Below, in pieces: positions 1 through 10,500 of a DNA stretch of 64,000 nucleotides; within the stretch, counting starts at the first letter, position 1, and the number at the start of each line of letters is the position of its first letter. The notes under the pieces are model-generated. The model was not told where the DNA came from. It did not search any database and saw only the letters and a program-made list of their open reading frames with translations. Origin of the DNA: Pedobacter sp. (GTDB taxonomy: Bacteria; Bacteroidota; Bacteroidia; Sphingobacteriales; Sphingobacteriaceae); contig NZ_JAVHXT010000005.1 of assembly GCF_031119335.1 (NCBI RefSeq), positions 124,001-188,000 on the forward strand, read 5' to 3'. The position numbers were made by a program, and so were the translations under genes.

Positions 1-240
1 AACTCCTACTAACTGAATAATTTTACCTTGTCTGGTAATTTGAAAAGTTGACCACCCCTTCTTCTTTGCCATATCAAAAGCACGTTGCTTATCTCTTTTC
101 ATAGATTTAGCCAAATCAGATGCGTTTTTCTCTAGAAACGCAACATCTGTTTTTGCCTCTTTACTTTCTTGTGCAAAAAGCAAGGTACTTGAGGTTAAAA
201 GAAACAAGCACAGCAATAGAATAGATTTTAGTCTGTTCAT
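1..240 (-). CDS. Secreted protein, N-terminal fragment (cut by window edge)
   Basis: The frame opens with ATG at 240 and stays open to base 1, so only the first 80 residues are present. Residues 1-22 form a signal peptide (basic NRLK, a leucine-rich core, then LLFAQ). The mature part is rich in lysine and contains KRDKQRAFDMAKKKGWSTF and a segment ending IIQLVGV. That opening resembles the pro-region start of secreted S8 (subtilisin-like) peptidases of Bacteroidota, but no catalytic residue lies inside the window, so this is only a suggestion. It follows the T9SS-sorted protein on the same strand and is separated from it by a terminator-like hairpin. Confidence 0.55.
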   Translation of the reverse strand, partial: MNRLKSILLLCLFLLTSSTLLFAQESKEAKTDVAFLEKNASDLAKSMKRDKQRAFDMAKKKGWSTFQITRQGKIIQLVGV

Positions 241-263
241 TTTAAAAGATAGTTTAGGGATGT

Positions 264-314
264 AAAAAGCCGCCAACCCTAAAGGCTATACCTTTATTGA
301 TATGGCGGCTTTTA
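264..314 (-). terminator. Hairpin terminator after the T9SS protein gene
   Basis: An 11-base inverted repeat (265-275 with 303-313, core GCCGCC/GGCGGC) lies just past the stop codon of the large gene at 329. Read on the minus strand, the second arm ends in a run of five T. The A-rich opposite side means it could also act in the other direction. Confidence 0.65.
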
Positions 315-328
315 TCTTATTTATTCAA

Positions 329-3178
329 TTATTGCTTGATAAGCTTAGATTGGATGGTTTCTGAACCATTAATTATATGTAGCACATAAATACCTTTGGT
401 TAAGGTATTTGCAACAGTAATCACACTACTTTCCGAACCATTGTTTTCAAAACTACCTTGCTGAATTAATCTACCTGATGCATCAACCAATTTGTAAGTG
501 TAAGTACCTTTGGTATAGTTAGACAAGGTTACATTAATGGTATTACCTACTAAAGGATTTGGATAAACCGATACCACTTTAGCTTCTAAACTATTTACTT
601 TTATACTTCTTACCTCATTAAATGGACTTAAAGTGCCATCGTTATCTACACCTTTTAAACGATAGTAGTTAATACCCAATTCAGGCTTAGCATCTACCGT
701 AGCATAGCTAGATGAGCCATTTGCTACAACTTCGGCCACTTTTATAAAATCTACTCCATTTGTTGAGCGCTCTACCTCGTAACGGTTTACGTTTGTTTCT
801 GTGCCAACTGTCCAGTTTAAAGCTACTTTGTTGTTGTTTAGTTTAGCAGTGAAGGTGCTGATGGTTACTGGGAGTACCTCATCTTCGGTAACAGCAGAAG
901 CCATATAACGACCTGCACCTGCACCTAATGTAAAACCAGCATCAGCAGTAGTTCTTGTAAAGTAAAGTCCTGCTCTTAGTGGTGTTTCAATCTGGGTAGC
1001 TGCTGGGAAAAATCCAGTATTACTTAAATCCATAGCTATACCCACCATAAAGTCTGCGTTTGTAATTGTTGTAGGAGTTTGCAGTAAAAAATCTTTTACT
1101 TGCCCTCTATCACCATCTAAAATGGTATAGTTATTTGAACGGGCGAGTATATTACCTGCTGCATCTGTTAAAACGGCAAAGATGATTTTACCTGTGTTGC
1201 CAGAACTATTACCGACAGTTTGTCTAACCGCTTTTATTTTTCTTGACCCTGTCATATGGTACTTGGCCAAAAATATTAAGTTACCTGTATTAGATCCGTA
1301 ATTTGTGCTAATCGTGTTGCCTACTACATGTGAAAAAACGCCATCTGTAATTTCTTGTGATACACTCAGTGCTTTAGTTACATTTCCATTAGGTGTTACT
1401 GTGATGGTGTTTGTACCTTTAGCAGTTGCAGTAAAACCATCAAAAGTTACAGTAGCCGATGCACCTGCTGGCAGTTTGGCTATTACCTTATTGTTAGCAA
1501 AAGTATTACCTCCTGTAACGTTAAGGGCTACTGGTACATTTACCATTGGGGTTTCGCCATTGTTGGTAACAATTGCCTGAATGGTTTCCGGAGCGCCATA
1601 GGTAAGCGGGTTTTTGTTAAGGGCATAAATAGTTGAAGTTGATGCATCATCTTCGTTAAGCACTGCATTAGTGGTAAATGCTTCGATAGAGTATTTTGAA
1701 GTACTATAACCACCAAATGCTACGGTAGGGCCACCATCATACTCGTTTAGAAAATAATATGTAGCCGGTCTTGTTGTGCCTTCCAATTGTGTGGTCATAG
1801 GATAGTATGCCGCCCCGTCCGTATTGCCCAACAGTGCAACGCCCACAAAAAAGTAATCATCGGTAATGCCCTGGTCTGTAGCGGTAAAAGTAAGTGTAAG
1901 CCAGGTGCCATAGTCAATAGCCTCTATATTATAAGGGGCAGACTCGGCTATTACATTCCCATTTCTATTAATTAAAACCGCCTTTACCGGTCTTTCTTTA
2001 TCTGCACTGGTAGTATTTTGCGACACCTTAAACCTGATACCTTTTGGATATACCGTACTATTGGCATAATACCTTGCCGCCAAAACTGCTTTTCCCACGT
2101 TTGAGCCAGACGAAGTTGAAGTATTATCCGTACCGTCTATATTGTGCGAAAACCTACCATCACCTACTATTTGCGTAACGGCAAGGCTGTTGTTGTTGGC
2201 ATTGCCATCGGTTACATTTAGGGTTACTGTAATGGTATTAGTACCCTTATTTGCAGGTATAAAATCATCAAATTGTACTATTGCTTCCCCTTCTGAATTT
2301 ATTGTGGCAATGGTTTTGGTATCGGTAAAAGTATTTGCACCGGTAACAGTTAACGTAGCTTCTACGTTATTTTGTACAGCAGCACCATTATTTAATACAC
2401 GAGCAGTTATTTTTTGCAAACCTTCGTTTACTGGTGCAGTACTCATAGCGTATACATTGGATACACCTAAATCACTAGCTGGCACCTCGTAGCTAAAATG
2501 GGTGTTAGGTCTAAAAGCGCTAGAAGCTATGGTATTATTTGCCCCCGTAGCACTAGAAGTTGAAGAAGACTGGTACAAACCGTTAGCATTACCTGTGGCT
2601 GCAGTCGAGCCGTTACATACTGCTATATTGGCACCACCAACAGTACCAGTATTGCTCCACTCGAAAGCTACATACAGCCCCCCACCCGTGTAGGTAAACG
2701 GATCTCCGTTTTTAAACTCTATATCATTAGGTATAGATTCCGAATCGGCGGTGGCATCTATAGTTTCGGTACCATCACTTACCTTTGTCATACCGGTTAA
2801 GGCAGCACTAAAGCTGGTTCCCTTACCATAGGCAGTGTGGGTAGTATTTTGCAGATATACCTTTAAGGTTCCGCTAGCAACGGCAGTAGTTCGAACTGCT
2901 GCCAGAACAGGGGGAGTCGCCGTTGGATTCGCACGTTGCTTGGTGTAGTAAAAACCGATAGATTTTAAATCTACTCCATTACCCATACCAACAGCTGCCA
3001 TTTCTGCTGCTGTAATCAGATAAACCACTTTGGTATTTCTGTGTGACGTTTGCGGGGCACGAGCATTACCATCTGAAGTGCTGTTTGCATTGATTGGTTT
3101 TTTATAAACCAAGGTTTGCGCATTTATTGTGGCTATGCCCAACAAGAGGGACCACATAAGTAGTAAAACTTTTTTCAT
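329..3178 (-). CDS. Large secreted protein with T9SS type A sorting domain
   Basis: A 949-residue surface or secreted protein of unknown substrate. It has a signal peptide (residues 1-20, ending TINAQ). Two copies of a beta-sandwich module of about 110 residues (roughly 236-345 and 518-625, CARDB-like in pattern) each carry a TNTITVT stretch and end in a DG.FSH motif. A fibronectin-like segment follows at about 780-860 (VTISTFTAKLNNNKVALNW). The last 80 residues are a Por-secretion sorting domain (VYPNPLVGNTINV, then KGIYVLHI and a Lys-rich end). By family knowledge this tail directs export through the type IX secretion system and is removed at the cell surface. No catalytic motif was recognised. 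Start choice is secure because of the signal peptide. Confidence 0.85.
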   Translation of the reverse strand: MKKVLLLMWSLLLGIATINAQTLVYKKPINANSTSDGNARAPQTSHRNTKVVYLITAAEMAAVGMGNGVDLKSIGFYYTKQRANPTATPPVLAAVRTTAVASGTLKVYLQNTTHTAYGKGTSFSAALTGMTKVSDGTETIDATADSESIPNDIEFKNGDPFTYTGGGLYVAFEWSNTGTVGGANIAVCNGSTAATGNANGLYQSSSTSSATGANNTIASSAFRPNTHFSYEVPASDLGVSNVYAMSTAPVNEGLQKITARVLNNGAAVQNNVEATLTVTGANTFTDTKTIATINSEGEAIVQFDDFIPANKGTNTITVTLNVTDGNANNNSLAVTQIVGDGRFSHNIDGTDNTSTSSGSNVGKAVLAARYYANSTVYPKGIRFKVSQNTTSADKERPVKAVLINRNGNVIAESAPYNIEAIDYGTWLTLTFTATDQGITDDYFFVGVALLGNTDGAAYYPMTTQLEGTTRPATYYFLNEYDGGPTVAFGGYSTSKYSIEAFTTNAVLNEDDASTSTIYALNKNPLTYGAPETIQAIVTNNGETPMVNVPVALNVTGGNTFANNKVIAKLPAGASATVTFDGFTATAKGTNTITVTPNGNVTKALSVSQEITDGVFSHVVGNTISTNYGSNTGNLIFLAKYHMTGSRKIKAVRQTVGNSSGNTGKIIFAVLTDAAGNILARSNNYTILDGDRGQVKDFLLQTPTTITNADFMVGIAMDLSNTGFFPAATQIETPLRAGLYFTRTTADAGFTLGAGAGRYMASAVTEDEVLPVTISTFTAKLNNNKVALNWTVGTETNVNRYEVERSTNGVDFIKVAEVVANGSSSYATVDAKPELGINYYRLKGVDNDGTLSPFNEVRSIKVNSLEAKVVSVYPNPLVGNTINVTLSNYTKGTYTYKLVDASGRLIQQGSFENNGSESSVITVANTLTKGIYVLHIINGSETIQSKLIKQ

Positions 3179-3255
3179 AATTTTTAGATTTAGTGGTTAA
3201 AGATTAATTAATTACGTATTGAGAGCTGCATACTGCAAATTGTCTTATTGTCTTT

Positions 3256-3288
3256 AAAAACAACTTGGTATAAAACCAAGCTGTTTTT
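3256..3288 (-). terminator. Terminator at the end of the SusCD operon
   Basis: A hairpin with core ACCAAGC/CTTGGT closes with A5/T5 arms (3256-3269 pairs with 3275-3288, one mismatch). It lies 20 bases past the DUF4302 gene stop, and on the minus strand it ends in U-rich sequence. It fits as the end of the susC-to-DUF4302 transcript. Confidence 0.7.
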
Positions 3289-3307
3289 ATGTTATCTGAT
3301 AAAAAAA

Positions 3308-4651
3308 TTATTCTCCCAATCTGCCGTACAGCATGTTATTGAGATTAGTTGCCAATTTAATGGCTCCAATTGGAAATTTAACCGAAGCATTAGAGCTTGT
3401 AGCCCAAGCTAATACAAACTCTCTTTCTGACCCAGTACCAAAAAAGTTATTTACCGGAGCAACCTGCGTGGCACGTGTATTAAAGTTAGCATCAATAGCT
3501 GTGCGTTTTAACCATATCCTGTCGCCAGTACGCTTGGTTATTTCATAAGTAGCAGAGGCGGTAAAGCTAGAGTGGTCTGGAGGAGTTCCAGAGTAATATG
3601 CAATGTAGAAAACCGCAGTAGTATTATTTCTTATCTGAAAATATTGGCTGGTAATAGTACGCCCAGAAGTAGTAAATAGACTTTTAACCTGATCAAATAT
3701 GTGCACTGTAGCTGTTACGCCAGGTATTGCATCGCCATCAACTATTCTCGAAAATGGTTTATTATAATCAAACGCCAAATCAAATTTATACACAGGCGTA
3801 GTTTGCGAGGCTAATTTTCCTGTTGTACCGTCTGTAAACATCAACAAGATGCCATTGTCTTCATATTTAAGTGCCTTTATTGCTTTGCCTTTATAAGAAG
3901 CATAGTATTTCCTTACCAAACTCAACTCACTAGCAGTATAATAAAACGGTGATGCAAAAATAGCCGTGGCTTCGCCGGTACTATTCACAGTTATAAATCT
4001 TACCCTTTTGCCAGTCCAATCTATTTCTACAGCCAAATTCTCATTTGAGCCATCATTATAATAAGCATAAGAGTAATTATTATTGAAAACGTTAGCAAAA
4101 TTAGTTTGGTACAAGTTAATTCCCCCCGATAGATAAGCATCTTTCTCTATCTGACTTGTCTTTACTAGCGTAAACGGATGTTCATACTTTTTTCCTTTGA
4201 AGAACAACGAATCTCCGCGATGCCCCGTGTAGATAAATTCTACATCACTCCTATAGCCCTGTCCTGAAGTACCACCTGCTACACCCGGAACTGGGTCTTG
4301 CAGCAAAGAGATATAATTATAAGTATCAAAAAGTAATGCGGCAGTGTTAGTTGCCGAAACCCTATATGTGGATTTCTTAACATCGTTACCAGAAGCGGTA
4401 GAATAGTCACTTAGCATATCCACATTTTGATCGGCATCAAAATTAAAATAAAACCCAAAGCCACCCTTTAATCCCGTAGTGAGCCCCCCCTTCCATCCAT
4501 GTGGAGCGCTAGTGAGTTGCTTTCTAATAAATTCTAGAGTATCCTGCATCCTTTTTTCTGACGAAGCATAAAAGGCTTCCTCTACTTCTGTTTTACGGCA
4601 AGCTGTAAAACCCAACAACAGTATTACAGCATATATTAAATTCTTCTTCAT
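3308..4651 (-). CDS. DUF4302 family lipoprotein
   Basis: A 447-residue lipoprotein: residues 1-18 are a lipoprotein signal ending GFTAC, with Cys18 as the lipidated residue. The mature region (VEEAFYASSEKRMQDTLEFI..., then repeated beta-rich segments such as GGFGFYFNFDADQNVDM) matches the DUF4302 pattern, a family found beside SusC/SusD pairs in Bacteroidota. Function is unknown. It is the last gene of the locus, one base after the zinc-metallohydrolase gene, so the two are almost certainly co-transcribed. A role on the cell surface in binding or trimming the imported ligand is inferred only from position. Confidence 0.75.
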   Translation of the reverse strand: MKKNLIYAVILLLGFTACRKTEVEEAFYASSEKRMQDTLEFIRKQLTSAPHGWKGGLTTGLKGGFGFYFNFDADQNVDMLSDYSTASGNDVKKSTYRVSATNTAALLFDTYNYISLLQDPVPGVAGGTSGQGYRSDVEFIYTGHRGDSLFFKGKKYEHPFTLVKTSQIEKDAYLSGGINLYQTNFANVFNNNYSYAYYNDGSNENLAVEIDWTGKRVRFITVNSTGEATAIFASPFYYTASELSLVRKYYASYKGKAIKALKYEDNGILLMFTDGTTGKLASQTTPVYKFDLAFDYNKPFSRIVDGDAIPGVTATVHIFDQVKSLFTTSGRTITSQYFQIRNNTTAVFYIAYYSGTPPDHSSFTASATYEITKRTGDRIWLKRTAIDANFNTRATQVAPVNNFFGTGSEREFVLAWATSSNASVKFPIGAIKLATNLNNMLYGRLGE

Positions 4652-4652
4652 G

Positions 4653-6077
4653 TTATTTTAATACTATTGGTCCATAGAAATAATTAGCTGCTGTTCCTTT
4701 TTCATAAAACCCGGCATAGGTACGATATAGCGGATTAGTATTTGTTATACCAGCAGGTAACCAACTGGCTACAAACACACGATTAGTAAAATAAGGCAAT
4801 AGATATTGCTCAAAATAAGGTTGAAACTGGACACCTTTACCCGTTGTATGTGCCGCAGTGGTTCCTTCTGGAAGTACTTTAGTAAACACTACCTCTGCGG
4901 TAACCGGGTCTATTTTCATTCTAAAATCATAATCTGTAGCCACTACGTCTGCAAATTGGGTACTATTTATCCTTAATGTCATAGTGGTGTCTGACGTGAA
5001 AGTAAGTAACATGTTCTGCGGATTTCTTCTGTTACCAGAAGGATTTTGTGTATTTACGGCATTTTTAAAGTTGGTCCACATGGTATTAAAAGTTGTAGAA
5101 ATGCCATAAGTTGTGTAGTGCGCAGCAGTTGGTACGTAAGCCAAAGTATTTACTTTATTTCCCATTAGCCATGCCTGGAAAGTCTGGGTCAAATCTGCAG
5201 GGTCTTGCGCACCGTAAATATTTTTTAATTGACTTTGTATTTCGGCCTGTAGAGTTCTAAAATTAATACCGAATGCATCCTGAAAATATTGTACCACCAA
5301 CTCTTCTTTTCTACGTAACTTCTTTTGTGCACTTAGAGGAGCAGAAATCACATAATTATCAAACCATACTTGCCCAGGCACAAGTAAATGTGCTACCATC
5401 TCCGCAAAATCTTCGGTATATACACTACGAGAATAACGGCTTATAAAACCCAATGATTTTGCAATTTCAGCAGTATTATCAGTATTGTTAGTCCAGTCTG
5501 AGTAATAATCGGCTTGTGTAACTGCTGCAAACTCTGGAGGAATAATCACATTTTGATTTAAAATATGAGTAAACTCGTGATGTATAGTTCTCACTTTACG
5601 CCTTACTCCGGCTTCGCCCTCTACATCAGCAACGTTAAAGTTGTTTACATCGTAAAGCACTACGGTTCTACCTCCTTCTGCAGTTGCCAGAGTTACCGAT
5701 CCGTTGCTATTGTAAGATACGGAGCCATATAGTACATATTGTTTAGGACAAAACTTTTTAATGAATGCCTTACCGGCTACTTTTTCGTAGGGCTTTAAAT
5801 ATAAATTCAAAACTGCTTCCATTACTGGCTGCACCTTATTAATATCGGCAGGAGATATATCTTTAGATACATCGGTAAGATTTCTGTTGAACCGATAGAT
5901 TACGTCCATATTATATGGCACTGTAAGATTATTTGAAAGCCACCTATCTAAATCGTTTTGTACATTTTGGTCTGTATTATACTTGTTCATGTCTACTTCA
6001 AGGTTTTCTTCTTTTGTACACGAAGAAAAAATAAGCAGAGCAATAGAGATGTATAGTAAAATCTTTTTCATATCCAT
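4653..6077 (-). CDS. Substrate import-associated zinc metallohydrolase lipoprotein
   Basis: A 474-residue lipoprotein (lipobox IFSSC, Cys20). The zinc motif HEFTH is at residues 167-171, inside TIHHEFTHILNQ. A downstream acidic segment TEDFAEMVAHL (about 221-231) could give the third ligand, so the gluzincin-like pattern HExxH...E is intact. This matches the lipoprotein family that carries HExxH and sits with TonB-dependent import genes (TIGR04549 / PF15890 type). Inferred job: cleaving a peptide or protein-linked substrate at the outer membrane before uptake through the SusC pore. It lies 16 bases after susD. ATG at residue 3 (MKKILLY) is an equally good start. Confidence 0.82.
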   Translation of the reverse strand: MDMKKILLYISIALLIFSSCTKEENLEVDMNKYNTDQNVQNDLDRWLSNNLTVPYNMDVIYRFNRNLTDVSKDISPADINKVQPVMEAVLNLYLKPYEKVAGKAFIKKFCPKQYVLYGSVSYNSNGSVTLATAEGGRTVVLYDVNNFNVADVEGEAGVRRKVRTIHHEFTHILNQNVIIPPEFAAVTQADYYSDWTNNTDNTAEIAKSLGFISRYSRSVYTEDFAEMVAHLLVPGQVWFDNYVISAPLSAQKKLRRKEELVVQYFQDAFGINFRTLQAEIQSQLKNIYGAQDPADLTQTFQAWLMGNKVNTLAYVPTAAHYTTYGISTTFNTMWTNFKNAVNTQNPSGNRRNPQNMLLTFTSDTTMTLRINSTQFADVVATDYDFRMKIDPVTAEVVFTKVLPEGTTAAHTTGKGVQFQPYFEQYLLPYFTNRVFVASWLPAGITNTNPLYRTYAGFYEKGTAANYFYGPIVLK

Positions 6078-6092
6078 TTTTTTAGATTTAGT

Positions 6093-7580
6093 TTATCTCG
6101 GATTTGGGGTTACACCTGCATCAATTGCATCTTGTGGAATTTGAAAAACCCTTCTTTTATCGCCGGGTTCCAATGTTTGGAAAGTTTGTGTTCCGTCTGC
6201 AGCTATGAAGTTATGCCTTACCGGTAGTTTAAACCTCAAAATATCCATCCATCTTATGCCTTCTTGCATAAATGCAATTCGTTTGGTCTGTAGCAAAGCT
6301 TGTATCATAGCCTGATAATCTTCAGTCACTCCAAAGTAACTTCTAGCCTTGGCTATAGTTAAGCCGTGTGTAGTTGGATTATAGCTAACTATTCTAGTAC
6401 TTGCAAAATCATTAAGATCGTTTATTGCTAGGGCATATTGTCCCTTATGTATATAAGCCTCTGCCCTGTTCAGCAAAACTTCATCAGCAGTTAAAATAGG
6501 TGCCATAATGTATGGATAACCCGTTCCGGCCTGTACATTGGTATAATAGAAATATTCATTAAATTTATTAGTAGTGTAATTTGGGGCAGTATATATACCG
6601 TATCGGTTTCTAAATGCGGCACCATACACTGTACTTGCCACAAAATAATTCTTTACTGACTCCCCGAAACTATATCTGGCATTACCTGCACCAGAGCTAC
6701 GTTGAAATACAGAATAAGTATTCGCCAATAATAAATTCCATGTTTTTTCTGCCTTGGTATATTCAACTCTATGTTCAGCATAAGAAAGTGCATACAGATC
6801 TCCTACGTATTGACGGATTTTATTTTTGAAATTACCATCGGTATATATTTCGCCTGCGTTTTGGATTACCTTATCCCATTCGCCAGTAAATAAATAGAAT
6901 CTAGCAGCAAATGCTTTTGCAGCCTGTTCTGTAAAATGATAGCGTGGTACTTTATAAATAGCACCCCTTAACAGTGGAAGACCTTCTTCCAAATCCTTTT
7001 TAATTTGAGCATAGGTTGAAGCTACTGTACCCCTTTCATAGGTTGGTCTAGCGGTAGTTTCTGGTTCTAAAGGATAAGGAACACCCAAACCACTATTTGC
7101 CCCATTAATTTCATATGCTTCGGAGAAAAAAGTAACTAGCATAAATTGCGCATAAGCTCTAGCTACAAGCGCTTCTCCTTTATACTGGTTTGCAGCTATA
7201 CCAAAGTTGTTGTCTTCAATTGATTGTAAAGCTTGGTTGGCAACAGCTATAGCTCTGTAACACGCGTTCCAATATTCAGTGGGTGTGCCATTACCAGTAC
7301 CCTCGGCAACATTCCAATGATAGATACTCACAAAAGGTTCATTGTTATGTCCGGCAAGTGCCGCACTCTTATCTTCCGCATTATCTGATGCCGTCTCGGC
7401 AAATGTGAAATAATTCCTATCCGGATAAGCACTTACCAGTAATTGTGCTAATTTATCAACGGTATTAATTTCAGTCCTCCTATCTGGATTTTCATCTAGA
7501 AATTTTTTACAGCCATTACTTAAAAACAATGCTGTTAAGCCCAAGCTTAATACTCCAACTTTTATTATTCTATTTTTCAT
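6093..7580 (-). CDS. SusD/RagB family nutrient-binding lipoprotein
   Basis: A 495-residue SusD-type lipoprotein, the usual size. It has a lipoprotein signal (LSNGC, Cys24) followed by KKFLDENPDRRTEI, the typical start of mature SusD. It also has TPR-like helices in the middle and the C-terminal family signature RIAFMQEGIRWMDILRF, followed by a stretch ending IPQDAIDAGVTPNPR. SusD forms the lid of the SusC channel and binds the ligand at the surface. The gene sits 17 bases downstream of the SusC gene. The substrate cannot be read from the sequence; no glycan-degrading enzyme lies nearby, and the linked metallohydrolase argues for a peptide-containing ligand (inference). Confidence 0.93.
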   Translation of the reverse strand: MKNRIIKVGVLSLGLTALFLSNGCKKFLDENPDRRTEINTVDKLAQLLVSAYPDRNYFTFAETASDNAEDKSAALAGHNNEPFVSIYHWNVAEGTGNGTPTEYWNACYRAIAVANQALQSIEDNNFGIAANQYKGEALVARAYAQFMLVTFFSEAYEINGANSGLGVPYPLEPETTARPTYERGTVASTYAQIKKDLEEGLPLLRGAIYKVPRYHFTEQAAKAFAARFYLFTGEWDKVIQNAGEIYTDGNFKNKIRQYVGDLYALSYAEHRVEYTKAEKTWNLLLANTYSVFQRSSGAGNARYSFGESVKNYFVASTVYGAAFRNRYGIYTAPNYTTNKFNEYFYYTNVQAGTGYPYIMAPILTADEVLLNRAEAYIHKGQYALAINDLNDFASTRIVSYNPTTHGLTIAKARSYFGVTEDYQAMIQALLQTKRIAFMQEGIRWMDILRFKLPVRHNFIAADGTQTFQTLEPGDKRRVFQIPQDAIDAGVTPNPR

Positions 7581-7597
7581 ATTCTCGGGTTAATTCA

Positions 7598-10500
7598 TTA
7601 AAAACTTGCTTTAATTGATAAAGTATACTGCCTAGGTATTGGCATAGCTACACCTCCATTGTTAAAGAATTCTGGATCGGCGCCATTTAATTTACTATCC
7701 GCATACAGCAATGCTACGTTATTACCCACCAATGAAATTTGCGCATTAGACATTTTAAGCTTAGAAGCTATCTTCTGTGGTATTTGATAAGATAACGAGA
7801 CATTTTTGAGCCTTACAAAATCTCCCTTTGCTACTCGTTGGTCGGAATAGTTATAAGCATTATAGGCATAACGGGCATCAGTAGTATTTCCATTAACCCT
7901 ATATATACGATTTGTAAGTGTAAAGGCATCAAGTACGGCCGGGATATTTGTATATTTTTCATCGCCGGGGAATACCCATCTATTAACTAATTCTTTAGAC
8001 ATAGAGTTTAAATCAGTATAAGAAACAGAATAAGTGGGTTGTAAACGCACATAGTTACCAGTAGCAAAAGTGAATAGCGTAGAAAGCGTAAAACCCTTGT
8101 ATGAAAATTGATTATAAAATCCACCTGTAAACGTTGGATCTACTGGTCCATGATATTTTAGATATTGTATATCTGTTGTATTCTGAAAATAGATATAAGG
8201 CTCATTTCTTGAGCCATCTGTCCCTATAAATGTTGGATAACCATTTTGAGGGTCTAGCCCGTCGAAAATTACAGAAAACAGACCACGTTGAGCATAACCT
8301 TTCATAGGCGCTCCTTCTGCACGTACCAACGACCAAATGTTGGGATTTACTTCCAATTCAGTTACTTCATTAGTATTACGGGCAAAATTTAATTGGGTCC
8401 TCCATTTAAAACCTTTTGGAACATTAACTGGGTTGCCTGCAATGGTAAACTCAAAACCTTGGGCTCTCATTTTACCATAGTTAGCGTATTTGGTGTTTTG
8501 TCCTCCAACACCAGAGGTTTTCATGTTGCCTAACAAATCGAAAATATCACGCTTATAGTAATCCATAGTAATATTTATCTTGTCGTTAAACATACCCAAG
8601 TCTGTACCTATGTTCAGTTCATAAAGTTTCTCCCATGTTAGTTCTCTGTTGGCCAAACTTGAGATGTAGGTTGCTGTTTCTTTCTCGTTCTCATACGGAC
8701 GATAGGTAATACGGTTATAGTATAGTGTGGTTGAGTTAGAGGCATTCCCCATGTTAGCCACAAGCCCATAAGTCCCCCTAAAACGTGCAGAGCTTAGGTA
8801 TTTATTTTTTGGATAAAATTTCTCTTGATCCAAATTCCATGCTCCTGATACGTTCCAGGTAGGCAACCATCTTACGTTACTTGTTGCCCCCATTCTGTTA
8901 GAGCCGTCATACCTAAAAGTAGTATTTAAAGAGTATCTACCATCATAACTATAGGCAAGTCTGCTCATAAAAGCCACATTTCTTTCTTTAGTATAGAACA
9001 TGCTAAAATATGGGTCACCAGCTTCGATCATTTTTTTGAAATACCTGTAATTAGGGTTCACCAAACCACCATTATCAAACTGATAGCCTATACCATCATA
9101 CTCCGCATTTTGCCTGTCTGTATAGCGTACTTCCATAGAGCCAAAGGCATTAAATCGATGCTTATCAGTAAATGCCTTGTCATACTCCAAGTTTTGTCTG
9201 AAATAATAGTTTTTGATATTATTTATGGTAGTATTATAAAAGCCACCTTCAGGAAGAATCACAAAATTAGGTTCATTTGGAAAATCGGGATCGTTATATA
9301 AGTAATTATTATTGTCATTAATTACACTGGTTCCATTTGCACGAAACGCAGAAACCATGTTAGAGTTTTCCAAAGCATAATGATTTCTTTCTGAGGCAGC
9401 ATAGCGATATGCTCCATCTACCGAATATGTTAGTCTTGGCAAAAGCTCATACTTTATACCTCCTTGAACTTTAATATCCAATAATCCAAGCTGCATATAA
9501 TTACTATTTAGCTCATTAAGAATATTAAAAGGAGCGTAATTACGCATAAAATACTCCAAGTTTCCGTTCTCATCATAAGGAGTAATCAACCTACTGGTAT
9601 TTAAGGCATAAGAGTATGGATTGATATCAAAATCTCTAGAATAACTTCCAAAAACTGGGTCTGATTGACGAGTTAAAGTACCCGGAGCACGTTGATCACG
9701 GATAGAACCGTTCATTAACAATTCCATGCTCAATCTGTCGCTAAACTTTACAGTATGTCTTACGTTTCCCGTAAAACGTTTAACATTGTCACCAAGGGTT
9801 TGACCATTATCTGATGTATAACTAGTTGAAAAGTAGGATTGTGATTTTGCAGTACCAGAGGTAGCACTTATAGAATGTTCCTGCAACAGCGAATTTTTAA
9901 AGAGTACATCAAACCAATTGGTATTAGCTTTAGCATATCTTTCTAAAAAATTGAGTCTATCTTGAGTCGTATTTTTTAATGCGAAAGAATCGCTCGCCTC
10001 ATCATAATCGTACATCAAGTTGTACATTTTCGAAAATATCCCACCAGTAGAAGCATTTGCCATCGCTGCATGGTTTAAATAACCTTTATTTTCCATTTCT
10101 AACAAAACAGACATTTGCTCTGCTGAGTTCATAATATCGAAGTTGCTGTAAGATGGTCTTAAATAGGTTGTAAAAGTTCCAGAATAATTTACACTAGCCC
10201 TACCTTCCGTATTTTTACCTTTTTTAGTAGTCACAACAATAACACCATTCATTGCACGTGCACCATACATGGCAGTAGCCGCGGCATCTTTCAAAATATT
10301 AAAAGATTCTATATCATCTGGATTTAAACCTGCAACAGAAGAACCCAATAGCGTATTCGCATCACCAGTAGAAAGTGCTTCGTTAGAAATATTCACGACA
10401 TCTTCTAAAATAATACCGTCAACTACCCAAAGGGGTTTATTATCTCCCGATAGTGATGTTGCCCCCCTTACCCTAATTTTGGGTGCAGCACCAAATGTAC

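Noticed and set aside
6614..6829. Open frame antisense to susD, and similar ones antisense to other genes
   Set aside because: They lie wholly within strongly coding genes on the other strand and show no family motif.
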